42,552 bases of DNA from JAQUCI01 sp034932685 (GTDB lineage: Bacteria; Bacillota_I; Bacilli_A; Erysipelotrichales; Erysipelotrichaceae): the NCBI GenBank assembly GCA_034932685.1, contig JAYFOM010000013.1, positions 1 to 42,552 of the forward strand, read 5' to 3'. The first letter of the stretch is position 1, and each line of letters starts with the position of its first letter. The translations under genes were made by a program, and so were the position numbers. Positions 24,904 to 34,457 of this stretch are shown piece after piece. Below the pieces are notes generated by a model. It was given only the letters and a program-made list of their open reading frames with translations, was not told the origin of the DNA and searched no databases.

Positions 24904-26110
24904 TTAAATACTCACAAGATAATAATTTCTTTACTTGTTTAATACTACTTTCAGAACAATCCGCTTTTCTTAAATTATCCTTCAATTTCTCTCTCAATTG
25001 TTCATTAGTTGTCATTTCAATAATGCCATCAATCAAAGCTGTTTCTGATATATCAACTATTATACCATTGTATCCATTTGTGATTTGATCAGTTACACTC
25101 GGATATGAAGTTATCAGAACAGGCACACTCATTAATTTCGCTTCGTCAACAGCGATAGATTTACCTTCTCCTTTTGAGGGATGAAAGAACACATCCGCTA
25201 CTTTCAAAAATGGATAAGGATTGTTTTTTTTGCCTAAAAGTCTTATATTATTTCTCATTTCTAAACGATCAATCAAAAGACTAAGTTTTTCCATTTCTGA
25301 TCCTTGACCAATGATGTCCCAACATATGTCATAACCACTATTTACAACTTTTGAGAATGCTTTAATAGCTAAATCAAATCCTTTATTCTTATCAAGTCTT
25401 GATACACTAATAAACCTAGTCTTTGAACCATTTTCTAAATCAGGTGAATATTCGTCAGCTAATCTAAGTAATTTCTCTTTATTTACAATATTATTTATTA
25501 CAATTGTTTTATGTTGGATTTCAGGTATAAACCTCAACAAAATTTTCTTTATGGTTGCGGATACTGTAACAATAGTGTCAAAACTCATGATGTATTTCTT
25601 TTCCTTTTCACTTCCAGTACAAAAGACTGAATAATCACCATGAATCCAACATATTTTTTTCTTTGCTTTAAACAAATCAATAGCATACTGATTCCATAAC
25701 CCAATTGAACCTGCATATGAGATTACAACATCAAAATTATATTCATCGTAAAAATGAGAATATTTATTCTTCACAATATCCCATATGTTTTGTATAGTGT
25801 TCTTTTTGTTTATAGATCTTTGACCAGTAAGAAAATACTTAAAAACAATATATAATAAAGTAGGATGCTTTAATAAATACGCCCAAGTACCTAAACTATG
25901 CAAATTCATTTTGTGCAGTAGATTCAACTCTTCATTTAGCTTAATAATTTTTACATTACATGGTAACTCTTTAAAAAGATCTCCATTTAACTCATCTAAC
26001 AATAGTGATACATCATAATCACTAGTATCCAAGTTTTCAATTAGCGAGAGTAAACTTCTTTGTACTCCTCCTAGCTTCAGTTGACCACACAAAAATAAAA
26101 CTCGTGTCAC
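24890..26110 (-). CDS. Glycosyltransferase family 4
   Basis: A 406-residue GT-B enzyme. The N-terminal acceptor domain opens VLFLCGQLKLGGVQRSLLSL (G-G-x-x-R motif). The C-terminal donor domain has SVSRLDKNKGFDLAIKAF near 231-249 and the nucleotide-sugar motif EGKSIAVDEAKLMSVPVLIT near 315-334, with the E-x7-E acid pair slightly changed (E...D-E). It would add one sugar of the repeat unit; donor unknown. The start codon is GTG at 26110 with AGGAGG 8 bases upstream (the nearby ATG is out of frame). Confidence 0.88.
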   Translation of the reverse strand: MTRVLFLCGQLKLGGVQRSLLSLIENLDTSDYDVSLLLDELNGDLFKELPCNVKIIKLNEELNLLHKMNLHSLGTWAYLLKHPTLLYIVFKYFLTGQRSINKKNTIQNIWDIVKNKYSHFYDEYNFDVVISYAGSIGLWNQYAIDLFKAKKKICWIHGDYSVFCTGSEKEKKYIMSFDTIVTVSATIKKILLRFIPEIQHKTIVINNIVNKEKLLRLADEYSPDLENGSKTRFISVSRLDKNKGFDLAIKAFSKVVNSGYDICWDIIGQGSEMEKLSLLIDRLEMRNNIRLLGKKNNPYPFLKVADVFFHPSKGEGKSIAVDEAKLMSVPVLITSYPSVTDQITNGYNGIIVDISETALIDGIIEMTTNEQLREKLKDNLRKADCSESSIKQVKKLLSCEYLNENH

Positions 26111-26178
26111 ATTTACTACCTCCTACCTATTATTAGTATCAATTAGTAATATATTAAACTCATAAGATGAAAACTACT

Positions 26179-27405
26179 TTATAATAACTTCTTTTTATTA
26201 AAAACCATGTAAGCCAAGCTTAATGAAAAAAATAATACCGAAATCTTACTAATATACGTGAACATAGTCATGCCAGATATAATCAAATCAGTGATTAGTA
26301 ACGAAAAAAGCAATATGCCTAAACCTTTCTTTGAGGGTATAATTCTCTTAATATAATATGTCACCATATATATATATGGAACATAATAAGCAAAAAGACC
26401 AAACAAACCATTGTTTACAGCCAACTCAATATAATTATTATGAGATGCAACTTCACTACCAAATAATGCTGCAGCTAAATATCTAAACTCTCCTGTTCCA
26501 TATCCAAATAATGGTCTATTTTTAAACATATTGATCCCTAACTCAATCAGTTGCTTTCTAAGAATATCTGATTGATTAGATTCGATTCCACTATTCAACA
26601 TTAATGATAATGCAGAATTTAATCTATCAAAGAACGGAATAAACTGTGGAATTATAGACAATAGATTATAAATCATGATAAGTACAATTAAGAAAGTAAT
26701 AACTCTTGTAACTTTAAACGATTCTCTACCAATATATAAAATAAATGATCCAATAATAGCCAAAAACAACGCTTTTCTCGATAACGAAGCTAAAACAATT
26801 GTGAAAGTAGTTAGTGAAATTAAAACACTAAATAATTTGACTCTTATCATACTATCATATAACAAATTATATATAGAAATAACAAAGCCTATCGCAGCAT
26901 AATGACCAATCGTATTTGGTTGACTTATTTCATATCCTATTCTTTTTCCCAAAGTTATTGCATTTACAATTCTGTCAAACCCATAAAAATATATTATATA
27001 TACACACATTATAAAACTAGCGAACATAATATATTTTAAAACTAGCGTAATTATCTCTTCATTATCTAGATTTTCAAGCAATATAAGCATGAACATATAA
27101 AGTAATAAACAGGTTTTAACTAATGAGAATGAACTGGCAAAATTACTTGAATACACTGTTCCTATCATTAATAAACCTAAGAATGGGATACTTATTAAAG
27201 CAATCCTATTTATAATGAATTTACTATTGATAAGATAAATCATCTGAAGAACCACTATAATTGAAAACGCAGAATCAGTTATAAACAATGTTTCTGATCT
27301 TGCACCATATAAAAAAATAGTAAATACGTATAAACCAATAAGAAATGCAAACAAAGATTGTTTGGGTTTAATTATACTTTTCTTTTTTGTTTTAACCGCT
27401 AACAA
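26179..27405 (-). CDS. wzy: Polysaccharide polymerase / O-antigen ligase-like protein (Wzy)
   Basis: A 408-residue membrane protein with about 11-12 TM helices and a large extracytoplasmic loop around residues 260-325 holding FGYGTGEFRYLAA and ASHNNYIELAVNNGLFGL, the Wzy/WaaL-type H-N-x-Y motif. It probably polymerises repeat units on the outer face of the membrane. The start codon is TTG (27403-27405) with GAGGG 7 bases upstream. Its place between glycosyltransferase genes and near wzx supports Wzy rather than a ligase. Confidence 0.85.
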   Translation of the reverse strand: MLAVKTKKKSIIKPKQSLFAFLIGLYVFTIFLYGARSETLFITDSAFSIIVVLQMIYLINSKFIINRIALISIPFLGLLMIGTVYSSNFASSFSLVKTCLLLYMFMLILLENLDNEEIITLVLKYIMFASFIMCVYIIYFYGFDRIVNAITLGKRIGYEISQPNTIGHYAAIGFVISIYNLLYDSMIRVKLFSVLISLTTFTIVLASLSRKALFLAIIGSFILYIGRESFKVTRVITFLIVLIMIYNLLSIIPQFIPFFDRLNSALSLMLNSGIESNQSDILRKQLIELGINMFKNRPLFGYGTGEFRYLAAALFGSEVASHNNYIELAVNNGLFGLFAYYVPYIYMVTYYIKRIIPSKKGLGILLFSLLITDLIISGMTMFTYISKISVLFFSLSLAYMVFNKKKLL

Positions 27406-27416
27406 ATTATTTCCCT

Positions 27417-28373
27417 CTATTTCAAATAATAATCTTCAACTCTTTTGAATAAGTTTCTCACAAAAATATCTGAATTATCTATTAAATTTCTTAGTACCAC
27501 ATCAGTATTTTTAAGTTCTATATATTGACGAAAGTAACCGTGATAAATGTAACTATCTAGTACTTGTCTTTGTTTAAGCGTAGTTTTTCTATTCCTGAAA
27601 ATACCCAAATGTATACCATGATGTGGCCTAAAAGCTATACTTTCTGGTTGCATGTATTCTAAACTAGGAGAATTGGGACTTACTGGTGGTAAGCCTATTC
27701 CAGATTTAACAACCAATTCATACAACATAGCTTCATCATTTCTAATTATCCTTGTACTTCTACTTGTAATTTCGTTAATAAAATCAGGAAAATACTGTTT
27801 AACGTTATCAAAATATTCATGTGTCTTAAGAAAATGCAGTCCTGTCAGACGATTTTCAGTTATTGCAACACCTTTCAACTTTTTTAAAAGTCTATCATAC
27901 TGTTTTGTCTTAAGATAATACAGAATCATCTTAAAAGTTAATTTATCACAATCGGTTGTTAATCTAATATAATTGCTATATGGTAACCCTATTTTATCAC
28001 AATGGATCATATGCTGATTATAAATACCACCAGCTTCTTTACATATGAAAATATCTATATCTCCAATATAAATAGTTTCATATTTACTGAATTTTTCATC
28101 ATAGAAAAACCATCTGATTGCCTGTTTGTGAGAAAGTATGTTATTGATTTTTCTTCCCTCTTCTAATCCAAATCTGTAATTTTCTACTATTTCAAAATCA
28201 CCTAAGTTATTTATCAATTCAATCATTTCCTTAGTTCTAGTGTTTAGTTCTATATCGGAGAATATAATGACAGAATAATCAGGATAATTTTTAAGTATAG
28301 AGTAAATGTAAATAGGAATAAAAGATTGATACTTTTCTCCAAAATTGTAACCAACAATACATATCTTTTTCAT
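27417..28373 (-). CDS. Putative GT-A-fold glycosyltransferase
   Basis: A 318-residue cytoplasmic protein. The N-terminus (KKICIVGYNFGEKYQSFIPIYIYSILKNYP) and the D-x-D in YIGDIDIFI near 103-111 suggest a metal-dependent GT-A transferase working on a nucleotide sugar. I do not recognise the CAZy family; similar proteins occur in capsule loci. Trp, His and Tyr residues cluster in the last third (RPHHGIHLGIFRNRKT). SD GGAGATTAA is directly before the ATG. It lies between wzy and an acyltransferase. Confidence 0.65.
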   Translation of the reverse strand: MKKICIVGYNFGEKYQSFIPIYIYSILKNYPDYSVIIFSDIELNTRTKEMIELINNLGDFEIVENYRFGLEEGRKINNILSHKQAIRWFFYDEKFSKYETIYIGDIDIFICKEAGGIYNQHMIHCDKIGLPYSNYIRLTTDCDKLTFKMILYYLKTKQYDRLLKKLKGVAITENRLTGLHFLKTHEYFDNVKQYFPDFINEITSRSTRIIRNDEAMLYELVVKSGIGLPPVSPNSPSLEYMQPESIAFRPHHGIHLGIFRNRKTTLKQRQVLDSYIYHGYFRQYIELKNTDVVLRNLIDNSDIFVRNLFKRVEDYYLK

Positions 28374-28486
28374 TTAATCTCCTATCTATTTTTATAAAAC
28401 ATCCTTAATGATAAATAATGTGATTTTGTACATCCAAATTACTCTTCTGATTACCGATATCTAAAAAATATAAAACGAGATAAATA

Positions 28487-29011
28487 CTACTTTAAATTAT
28501 ATTTTTCTATTAGATACTCTCTTTTGTCTTTTAAAGTAAGATTTTTTGTGAAGTCTATGTTCTGTTCTACTTTATCATAATATTCATCAATACTCTTAAT
28601 CACACGAGCCGGCACACCAACAACCACAGAGTTAGGCAAGATACTCTTTGTTACAACACTGCCAGCTCCTATAATAACATTATCTCCAATTTCTACATTG
28701 GGCATTATTATACATCTGTTTCCAAAAAAAACATTATTACCAACACGAATTGTTCCAAACAAATCAGCATTACTAAGTGATTTTAAGTTTCTTATAACTT
28801 CAATACCACCATCATGCGTTATGAAAGTACATCCATCAGTTATTTTCACATTATTTCCGATCTGTATTAAGTAAGGTTCTGAACCAAATGATACATTAGG
28901 AAAAACTTGACAATTTACTCCCATTTTAACACCTTGCTTGCTAACGATAATCGCTCTTTTATAAGGATTAGCTATTCTCTTTCTAATAGCTATTATTATC
29001 TTTAGTAACAT
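28487..29011 (-). CDS. Hexapeptide-repeat acyltransferase (WbbJ/Maa type)
   Basis: A 174-residue left-handed beta-helix acetyltransferase. Imperfect hexapeptide repeats run from about 30 to 145 (MPNVEIGDNVIIGAGSVVTKSILPNSVVVGVPARVIK is the typical end, quoted in the usual family form), with the catalytic-type His in FITHDGG near 74-80. In capsule loci these enzymes O-acetylate the repeat unit or N-acetylate an amino sugar. It could instead serve as a PglD-like step for the bacillosamine-type sugar. GGAGG is 6 bases before the ATG. About 110 bases without features separate it from the downstream gene. Confidence 0.82.
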   Translation of the reverse strand: MLLKIIIAIRKRIANPYKRAIIVSKQGVKMGVNCQVFPNVSFGSEPYLIQIGNNVKITDGCTFITHDGGIEVIRNLKSLSNADLFGTIRVGNNVFFGNRCIIMPNVEIGDNVIIGAGSVVTKSILPNSVVVGVPARVIKSIDEYYDKVEQNIDFTKNLTLKDKREYLIEKYNLK

Positions 29012-29052
29012 TATCTACCTCCGTTGTCTTTTTATGTTAGTACTTAAGGCAT

Positions 29053-30261
29053 CTATCTTAAAACTTGCAGATGCTTTTCTAGCCACACATCATAATTGAA
29101 CTGCTCTGATCTTAATAGACTCTGTGAACTATACTTGCTTCTTAATATACTATTATCCTTTATAAGAATCATTGCTCTTGCTAATTCTTCATCACAATCT
29201 TCAATTAAATCAGGATTCCATATCTCAATTGGATTCATTGGTTTTACCAAAATGCCAAACTCACAGAGTTCTACTCCGTTACATATGGATTCAATAGAAG
29301 AACTTGGAGATATAATCTCTCTTGGCCCTGACTTACAATCTGATGATATAACTGGCAATCCACAACTCATAGCTTCTACTAAAGCGTTCGGAAAGCCTTC
29401 TGATGTCGATGATAATACATAGCACATGCTTTTAGCAAAAAATTTATAGGGGTTATGTTGATAACCTCCTAGAATCACATCTTGTTCAATTCCCAATAAT
29501 TTAATTAAATTTATGACTTTTGATTTGTACTCTCTATAGTCTTCACCTAAAATATATAGCTTAACACGATCATCTTTTTTTCGTACCAAACTGAAAGATT
29601 TTAAAAGATGCCAGTATCCTTTTTCACTTCTAAATGTACCAGCTGTTATAAATACATTTGAGTTACTAAATAATCTATGATCTTTTGTGCATACTTTTTC
29701 TTTACACAACATTCTTATATTAGATAAATCATAACCATTGTATAATGTTATTATCTTGTTTCTATCAATACCATAAATGTTTGATATTTTATGAGATATA
29801 ACTTCAGAAACAGTTATTATACTATCACTTTCATTATATATAAATCTTGATATCGGTCTTAATACTAGTTTATTAATTGCTCCTTTTTCATCACGAACTC
29901 TTTTATACCCTCTAATTGAAACCACTTTGCGATCAATATTACCAGATAAAACATTTACTAGATTTGCTGAATCACCAAAGCTATATGTTATATCAATTTT
30001 CTTAGACTTTTTGATTTTTTTGTATAAATATACTCGTTGCACTAAATTCTTCACCGCTTTTATTATGTTGAAATTCGATAAAGGAGTTATATCTAGAGAA
30101 ATGATATCACAACCTAAATCATATGTTATGTTTTCCTTATCAAATACCACAACAGAAATATCAAAATAATCTCTTAGCAGAAAAGAAAGCCTTGATACAA
30201 CTCTCTCTGCTCCGCCATGTCTTAACTGAGGAATCATCAAAACAATACTTTTCTTATTCAC
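29053..30261 (-). CDS. Glycosyltransferase family 4
   Basis: A 402-residue GT-B protein opening VLMIPQLRHGGAERVVSRL (G-G-A-E-R, typical of GT4). The donor domain contains TFRSEKGYWHLLKSF near 206-220 and SEGFPNALVEAMSCGLPVIS near 292-311, with both Glu of the E-x7-E motif intact. It adds one sugar of the repeat unit; the sugar is unknown. The start is GTG at 30261, overlapping the stop of the epimerase gene by 4 bases (GTGA), with only a weak SD, so translational coupling is likely. Confidence 0.9.
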   Translation of the reverse strand: MNKKSIVLMIPQLRHGGAERVVSRLSFLLRDYFDISVVVFDKENITYDLGCDIISLDITPLSNFNIIKAVKNLVQRVYLYKKIKKSKKIDITYSFGDSANLVNVLSGNIDRKVVSIRGYKRVRDEKGAINKLVLRPISRFIYNESDSIITVSEVISHKISNIYGIDRNKIITLYNGYDLSNIRMLCKEKVCTKDHRLFSNSNVFITAGTFRSEKGYWHLLKSFSLVRKKDDRVKLYILGEDYREYKSKVINLIKLLGIEQDVILGGYQHNPYKFFAKSMCYVLSSTSEGFPNALVEAMSCGLPVISSDCKSGPREIISPSSSIESICNGVELCEFGILVKPMNPIEIWNPDLIEDCDEELARAMILIKDNSILRSKYSSQSLLRSEQFNYDVWLEKHLQVLR

Positions 30262-31235
30262 TTCAAGTTACCTATATACCATTCTATTGCCGCTTGAATC
30301 CCTCTATCAAAACTCCAACTAGGATCATACCCTAGCATTTCTTTTGCTTTACTAATATCAGCATTACTGTGCTTTATATCACCTTTTCTATCAGGTCCAA
30401 AAATCGGTGCAATCTCTTTAACAAGTGCTTTGCAAAGAGAATTATAAACATCAATCAGATATTCTCTTCCACCAAAAGCAATGTTAAAAGTTTCTCCGGC
30501 GATTTTAGTTGATGCCTTACACGCTTTTAAGTTTGCTTCGATTACATTCTCAATATAAGTAAAATCTCTACTTTGCTTCCCATCCCCATTTATAGTAGGT
30601 TGTTCATCATTTAATAGTTGTTTGATAAACTTAGGGATCACAGCTGCATAAGCGCCATTAGGATCTTGTCTTTTCCCAAACACATTAAAGTACCTTAATC
30701 CATAAGTATCCAATCCGAATAGTTTTGAATAAAGCTTCCCATATTCCTCATTAACCATTTTAGTCAAAGCATATGGTGATAACATGTTTCCTTCTATTCC
30801 CTCTTGTTTTGGAAGATTGGGCTCATCTCCATAAACAGACGAACTAGAAGCGTAAACAAACTTCTTAACTCCATTCTGTCTAGCTGCTTCCATCATATTA
30901 AGCGTACCTTTAATATTTATCTCTTCATATAATAAAGGCTCTTCTATACTTCTAGGCACACTACCCCAAGCAGCTTGATGTAAAACAAAATCAACATTTT
31001 CACATGCTTTTAAGCAAGTATTCAGATTTCTTATATCACCTTTAATAAAAGTATAATTAGGATTTTCAATAAATAAGTCTACATTAAACTGTTTGCCATT
31101 AGAAAGATCATCTAAACATCTAACCTTGTATCCTTTGTCTAACAAAACCTCACAGAGATTGGAACCGATAAATCCGGCTCCACCTGTTACGAGAAATAAG
31201 CTATCTTGTTCAAATACTATATTGTCATAACCCAT
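30258..31235 (-). CDS. tviC: UDP-N-acetylhexosamine C4-epimerase (WbpP/TviC type)
   Basis: A 325-residue SDR with the NAD-binding VTGGAGFIGSNL near 17-28, active-site Ser in YASSSSVYG near 130, and Y-x3-K in SPYALTKM near 152-159. The opening and RDFTYIENVIEANLKA near 225-240 resemble WbpP and TviC, which interconvert GlcNAc/GalNAc or GlcNAcA/GalNAcA as UDP sugars. The TviB-like dehydrogenase gene immediately upstream suggests UDP-GalNAcA synthesis, as in the Vi antigen. The substrate is inferred from that pairing; UDP-Glc epimerisation is less likely. Confidence 0.8.
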   Translation of the reverse strand: MGYDNIVFEQDSLFLVTGGAGFIGSNLCEVLLDKGYKVRCLDDLSNGKQFNVDLFIENPNYTFIKGDIRNLNTCLKACENVDFVLHQAAWGSVPRSIEEPLLYEEINIKGTLNMMEAARQNGVKKFVYASSSSVYGDEPNLPKQEGIEGNMLSPYALTKMVNEEYGKLYSKLFGLDTYGLRYFNVFGKRQDPNGAYAAVIPKFIKQLLNDEQPTINGDGKQSRDFTYIENVIEANLKACKASTKIAGETFNIAFGGREYLIDVYNSLCKALVKEIAPIFGPDRKGDIKHSNADISKAKEMLGYDPSWSFDRGIQAAIEWYIGNLK

Positions 31236-31253
31236 TGTCCATACTACCTTTCT

Positions 31254-32573
31254 TTAAAGTCTCCAATATTTATATCCTGCTGTTTCGTATTCTTTTCTAT
31301 CTAGAACTCCTTTTATATCTAATAAAACTTTATTTGTATTAGATCCCTTTTTAAACATCTTATTTAGATCATCTTGTTTTAGTTTCAAGAATTGACTATG
31401 TCCAACTGCTATTATTATTGCATCCATTTCCTTTATATCACTCATAATATCAAATTCAATGCCGTATTCATGTTTTGCTTCTTCAATATCAGCTTCAGGA
31501 TCTGCGATCATTGGATTAATTCCATATTCTTTAAGTTCGTTGACAATATCAATAACTCTGGTATTCCTAGCATCTGGACAGTTTTCTTTAAATGTAAAAC
31601 CTAATATTGCTACTTTTGCATATTTAACAGGAACATCTGCTTTGATAAGTTTTTTAACTAAATTTTCAACAACGTATTTTCCCATATCATCATTTATCCG
31701 TCTTCCCGAAAGTATAATTTGAGAGTGATATCCTAACTGTTCAGCTTTATATGTTAGATAATATGGATCTACACCAATACAGTGCCCTCCAACAAGACCT
31801 GGATGGAAATTAAGGAAGTTCCATTTTGTACTAGCTGCTTTTAAAACTGCTTTTGTATCAATACCCATTTTATTGAATATTATAGAAAGTTCATTCATAA
31901 ATGCGATATTTATATCTCGTTGTGAGTTCTCAATGACTTTAGCTGCTTCAGCTACTTTAATTGATTCTGCTTTATATACTCCTGCATCAACTACAAGTTC
32001 ATAAACTTTCGCTATAGTATCAAGCGATTCTTCATCCATTCCAGATACTACCTTAACAATCGTTTCAAGTCTATGTACTTTATCACCTGGATTGATTCGC
32101 TCAGGCGAATAACCAACCTTAAAATCTATTCCACATATCATTCCTGATTCTTTTTCGAGAATTGGAACGCAAATATCTTCTGTAACACCAGGATAAACTG
32201 TCGATTCAAATACAACAATCGAATCTTTTGAGAGATTTCTACCAACTGTAACACTTGCTGATATTACTGGTTTTAAGTTGGGAGTATGATCTTTATTCAC
32301 TGGAGTAGGAACTGCTACTATATGAAATTTAGCTTCTTTAATTCTGTTTTCATCTGATGTAAATTCAACGGTTGTATGTTTTATAACATCATTACCAACT
32401 TCTTTTGTAGGATCAATACCTTTTTTGTATAACTCAATTTTTTCTTTACTGATATCAAATCCAATAACATCAACTTTCTTAGCAAATGCTACAGCGATTG
32501 GCATTCCTACATAACCAAGTCCTACAATAGATAATTTCACTTCTTTACTCTTAATATTATCATATAGATTCAT
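31254..32573 (-). CDS. tviB: UDP-N-acetylhexosamine 6-dehydrogenase (WbpO/TviB type)
   Basis: A 439-residue nucleotide-sugar dehydrogenase that oxidises C6 of a UDP-HexNAc to the uronic acid in two NAD-dependent steps. The N-terminal LSIVGLGYVGMPIAVAF is near 14-30, the substrate-linking segment AAKVIENSQRDINIAFMNEL is near 210-229, and the catalytic Cys is in GGHCIGVDPYYL near 262-273. The C-terminal NAILGFTFKENCPDARNTR-type region (here VAILGFTFKENCPD) is present. It resembles WbpO/TviB more than UDP-glucose dehydrogenases. AAGGAGGG precedes the ATG. The epimerase gene follows 18 bases downstream. Confidence 0.87.
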   Translation of the reverse strand: MNLYDNIKSKEVKLSIVGLGYVGMPIAVAFAKKVDVIGFDISKEKIELYKKGIDPTKEVGNDVIKHTTVEFTSDENRIKEAKFHIVAVPTPVNKDHTPNLKPVISASVTVGRNLSKDSIVVFESTVYPGVTEDICVPILEKESGMICGIDFKVGYSPERINPGDKVHRLETIVKVVSGMDEESLDTIAKVYELVVDAGVYKAESIKVAEAAKVIENSQRDINIAFMNELSIIFNKMGIDTKAVLKAASTKWNFLNFHPGLVGGHCIGVDPYYLTYKAEQLGYHSQIILSGRRINDDMGKYVVENLVKKLIKADVPVKYAKVAILGFTFKENCPDARNTRVIDIVNELKEYGINPMIADPEADIEEAKHEYGIEFDIMSDIKEMDAIIIAVGHSQFLKLKQDDLNKMFKKGSNTNKVLLDIKGVLDRKEYETAGYKYWRL

Positions 32574-32593
32574 TATATCTCCCTCCTTTACAT

Positions 32594-33715
32594 TCAGTCG
32601 CTATTAAAAATGAAATCTAAAATTGAGTCATTAACTTTATTCACATCGTATTTATCTTCAGCTATTCTATAAGACTCAATCCCCATTTCAATTATCTTTT
32701 CGGTGTTTAAAATAAAATATCTCATTTTCTCTACTAATGCATTCACATCTTTTACTGGAACAAGAAATCCATTTCTTCCATCAATAACTGTTTCTTTACA
32801 TCCAGGCACGTTAGTAGTAATTATTGGTCGACCAACAGCCATAGCTTCTAAACTAGTTCTAGGTGTGCCTTCATGATATGAAGGCAGTACAAAAACACTA
32901 GATAATCGATAGAAATCTTGAACATTATCTTGATAACCAAAATATCTAATGTAACCTTTATCATGCCATTCCGCTATTTTTTCTTTACTTACAGCAGTTG
33001 GATTGCTGTCGTATCCACCGACAATCCAAAACTCTACTCTTGTAAACTCTTCTTTCAACTTCTTAGCAGCTTCTACAAACTCATAAATACCTTTGTCCTT
33101 TATTAATCTGCCAACAAATAAAAAAGCAATTCTTTCAGAACTAGGCTCAAAGTAACTAAATCTCTCTAGATTTACACCAGATCCATTAATTATCCTGCAT
33201 TTATTCGCTACAACTAAGCGTTTACTTGTAAAAACATCTAAATCATCATTGTTTTGAAAGAAAACACCGTTCGCTCTTGACAAAGAAAACTTGAATAGCA
33301 AATTCATAACTAACTTAATGTGTTGATCTCGAATATTGCTGCTTCTGTAAACTGAACCTAAACCGTTAATCGTGCAGTATATTTTATTTACCTTGCAAAA
33401 ATAACCAGCCATAGTTGTATATATTGTAGCTTTGGCTCCACCAAAAGAATAGACTAAATCAGGTTTCTCAGCTCTTATTATTTTAGTTAAAGATTTAATA
33501 GTTTCTATGTCTGATTTAATATCTAATCCCGTACGATCAAAGTTTACTTTATAAAAAACTACGTATTCAATATTAAAATATTCTTTTATTCTGTTATCAT
33601 AATCAGGTCCAACAAGCACTATGTTGTAATCTAAATCAAGAAATCTTTGAATCAACTCTCTTCTAGATTTATATAACGATTCTGTAAGAACAGTTGATAT
33701 CAATATTTTACTCAT
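32594..33715 (-). CDS. Glycosyltransferase family 4 (CapM/PglA-like)
   Basis: A 373-residue GT-B protein. The N-terminal half contains PDLVYSFGGAKATIYT near 91-106 and the N-G-L-G-S motif (TINGLGSVY). The C-terminal half has FLFVGRLIKDKGIYEFVEAA near 197-216 and SYHEGTPRTSLEAMAVGRPIITTNVPG in two pieces near 276-302, with both Glu of E-x7-E. Similar enzymes (CapM, PglA) often add the second sugar to the priming sugar, and its closeness to the PglC-like gene agrees, but this is an inference. The SD is weak (AGAGAAC). Confidence 0.87.
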   Translation of the reverse strand: MSKILISTVLTESLYKSRRELIQRFLDLDYNIVLVGPDYDNRIKEYFNIEYVVFYKVNFDRTGLDIKSDIETIKSLTKIIRAEKPDLVYSFGGAKATIYTTMAGYFCKVNKIYCTINGLGSVYRSSNIRDQHIKLVMNLLFKFSLSRANGVFFQNNDDLDVFTSKRLVVANKCRIINGSGVNLERFSYFEPSSERIAFLFVGRLIKDKGIYEFVEAAKKLKEEFTRVEFWIVGGYDSNPTAVSKEKIAEWHDKGYIRYFGYQDNVQDFYRLSSVFVLPSYHEGTPRTSLEAMAVGRPIITTNVPGCKETVIDGRNGFLVPVKDVNALVEKMRYFILNTEKIIEMGIESYRIAEDKYDVNKVNDSILDFIFNSD

Positions 33716-33734
33716 TTAGTTATGTTCTCTTTTC

Positions 33735-34457
33735 TTATATCCATAAGTGGTATATACTCCTACACCCCACATACATAAATCCCATTTTTTGATAGAATAA
33801 CACAGCTGTCGTGTTACTAGATTGAGTACCAACATCTATGTGTTTTAATCTCATATTCGCAGTATAAGATTCTAATGTGTTGATTAGTTTTTTACCGATT
33901 CCTTGACCTTGATATTTTTCATCAACAGCAATAAGTTCTATTATACTATTACTGTTACTCAAAGAAAAAAGTATGAAGCCTGTTATCAGTCCTGCTTTTT
34001 CATGAATTATAAAGTATTTTTTTTTATTATTAAAAGCAGATTCAGTCCAATGATGATAGATGTTACTAGTTTGATATTTTGGTAGGAATGGATCGTTAAA
34101 AAATCTCGAATGTTTAAATGTATTTATTGCAATATCAGATATTCTATTATTTTTAGATAAACAATTTGCTATGTAGGTATCAGGTGAAATAAATCTGAAG
34201 TTACTCTCTATTCTTTTTTGATACTGGAGATTTACATCCACTAGAAATGCATCAGTCTTTTTGCTTATCCAATGATTGTTTTCAATCACATTATCAATAT
34301 TGCAAATAGTTAGAAATTCATATTCTTTACAGAAATTTACTATTTCTTCTTGTTCTTTTTCACTAACAATGCCATAAAGATTTACTCTAGCTGAACTAAC
34401 ACCAAAGTAATCTGTGTCCCACTGTAGTGGCTTTAGCTCATAATTTTTACTAGACAT
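33735..34457 (-). CDS. GNAT acetyltransferase, WecD-like (amino-sugar N-acetyltransferase?)
   Basis: About 240 residues. The N-terminal LKPLQWDTDYFGVSSARVNL resembles the start of WecD-type enzymes, which acetylate 4-amino sugars of dTDP or UDP deoxy-hexoses. The C-terminal GNAT part has VDEKYQGQGIGKKLINTLE near 180-198 and NTTAVLFYQKMGF. Between an aminotransferase/dehydratase set and glycosyltransferases, it is a good candidate for acetylating the C4 amine in di-N-acetylbacillosamine-like synthesis. The ATG at 34457 has GGTGAG 7 bases upstream and overlaps the previous stop by 8 bases; 34472 is a poorer start. Confidence 0.75.
   Translation of the reverse strand: MSSKNYELKPLQWDTDYFGVSSARVNLYGIVSEKEQEEIVNFCKEYEFLTICNIDNVIENNHWISKKTDAFLVDVNLQYQKRIESNFRFISPDTYIANCLSKNNRISDIAINTFKHSRFFNDPFLPKYQTSNIYHHWTESAFNNKKKYFIIHEKAGLITGFILFSLSNSNSIIELIAVDEKYQGQGIGKKLINTLESYTANMRLKHIDVGTQSSNTTAVLFYQKMGFMYVGCRSIYHLWI

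Noticed and set aside
28374..28486. Possible gene remnant between the two capsule genes.
   Set aside because: 113 bases with only very short frames and no resemblance to a transferase; nothing can be supported.
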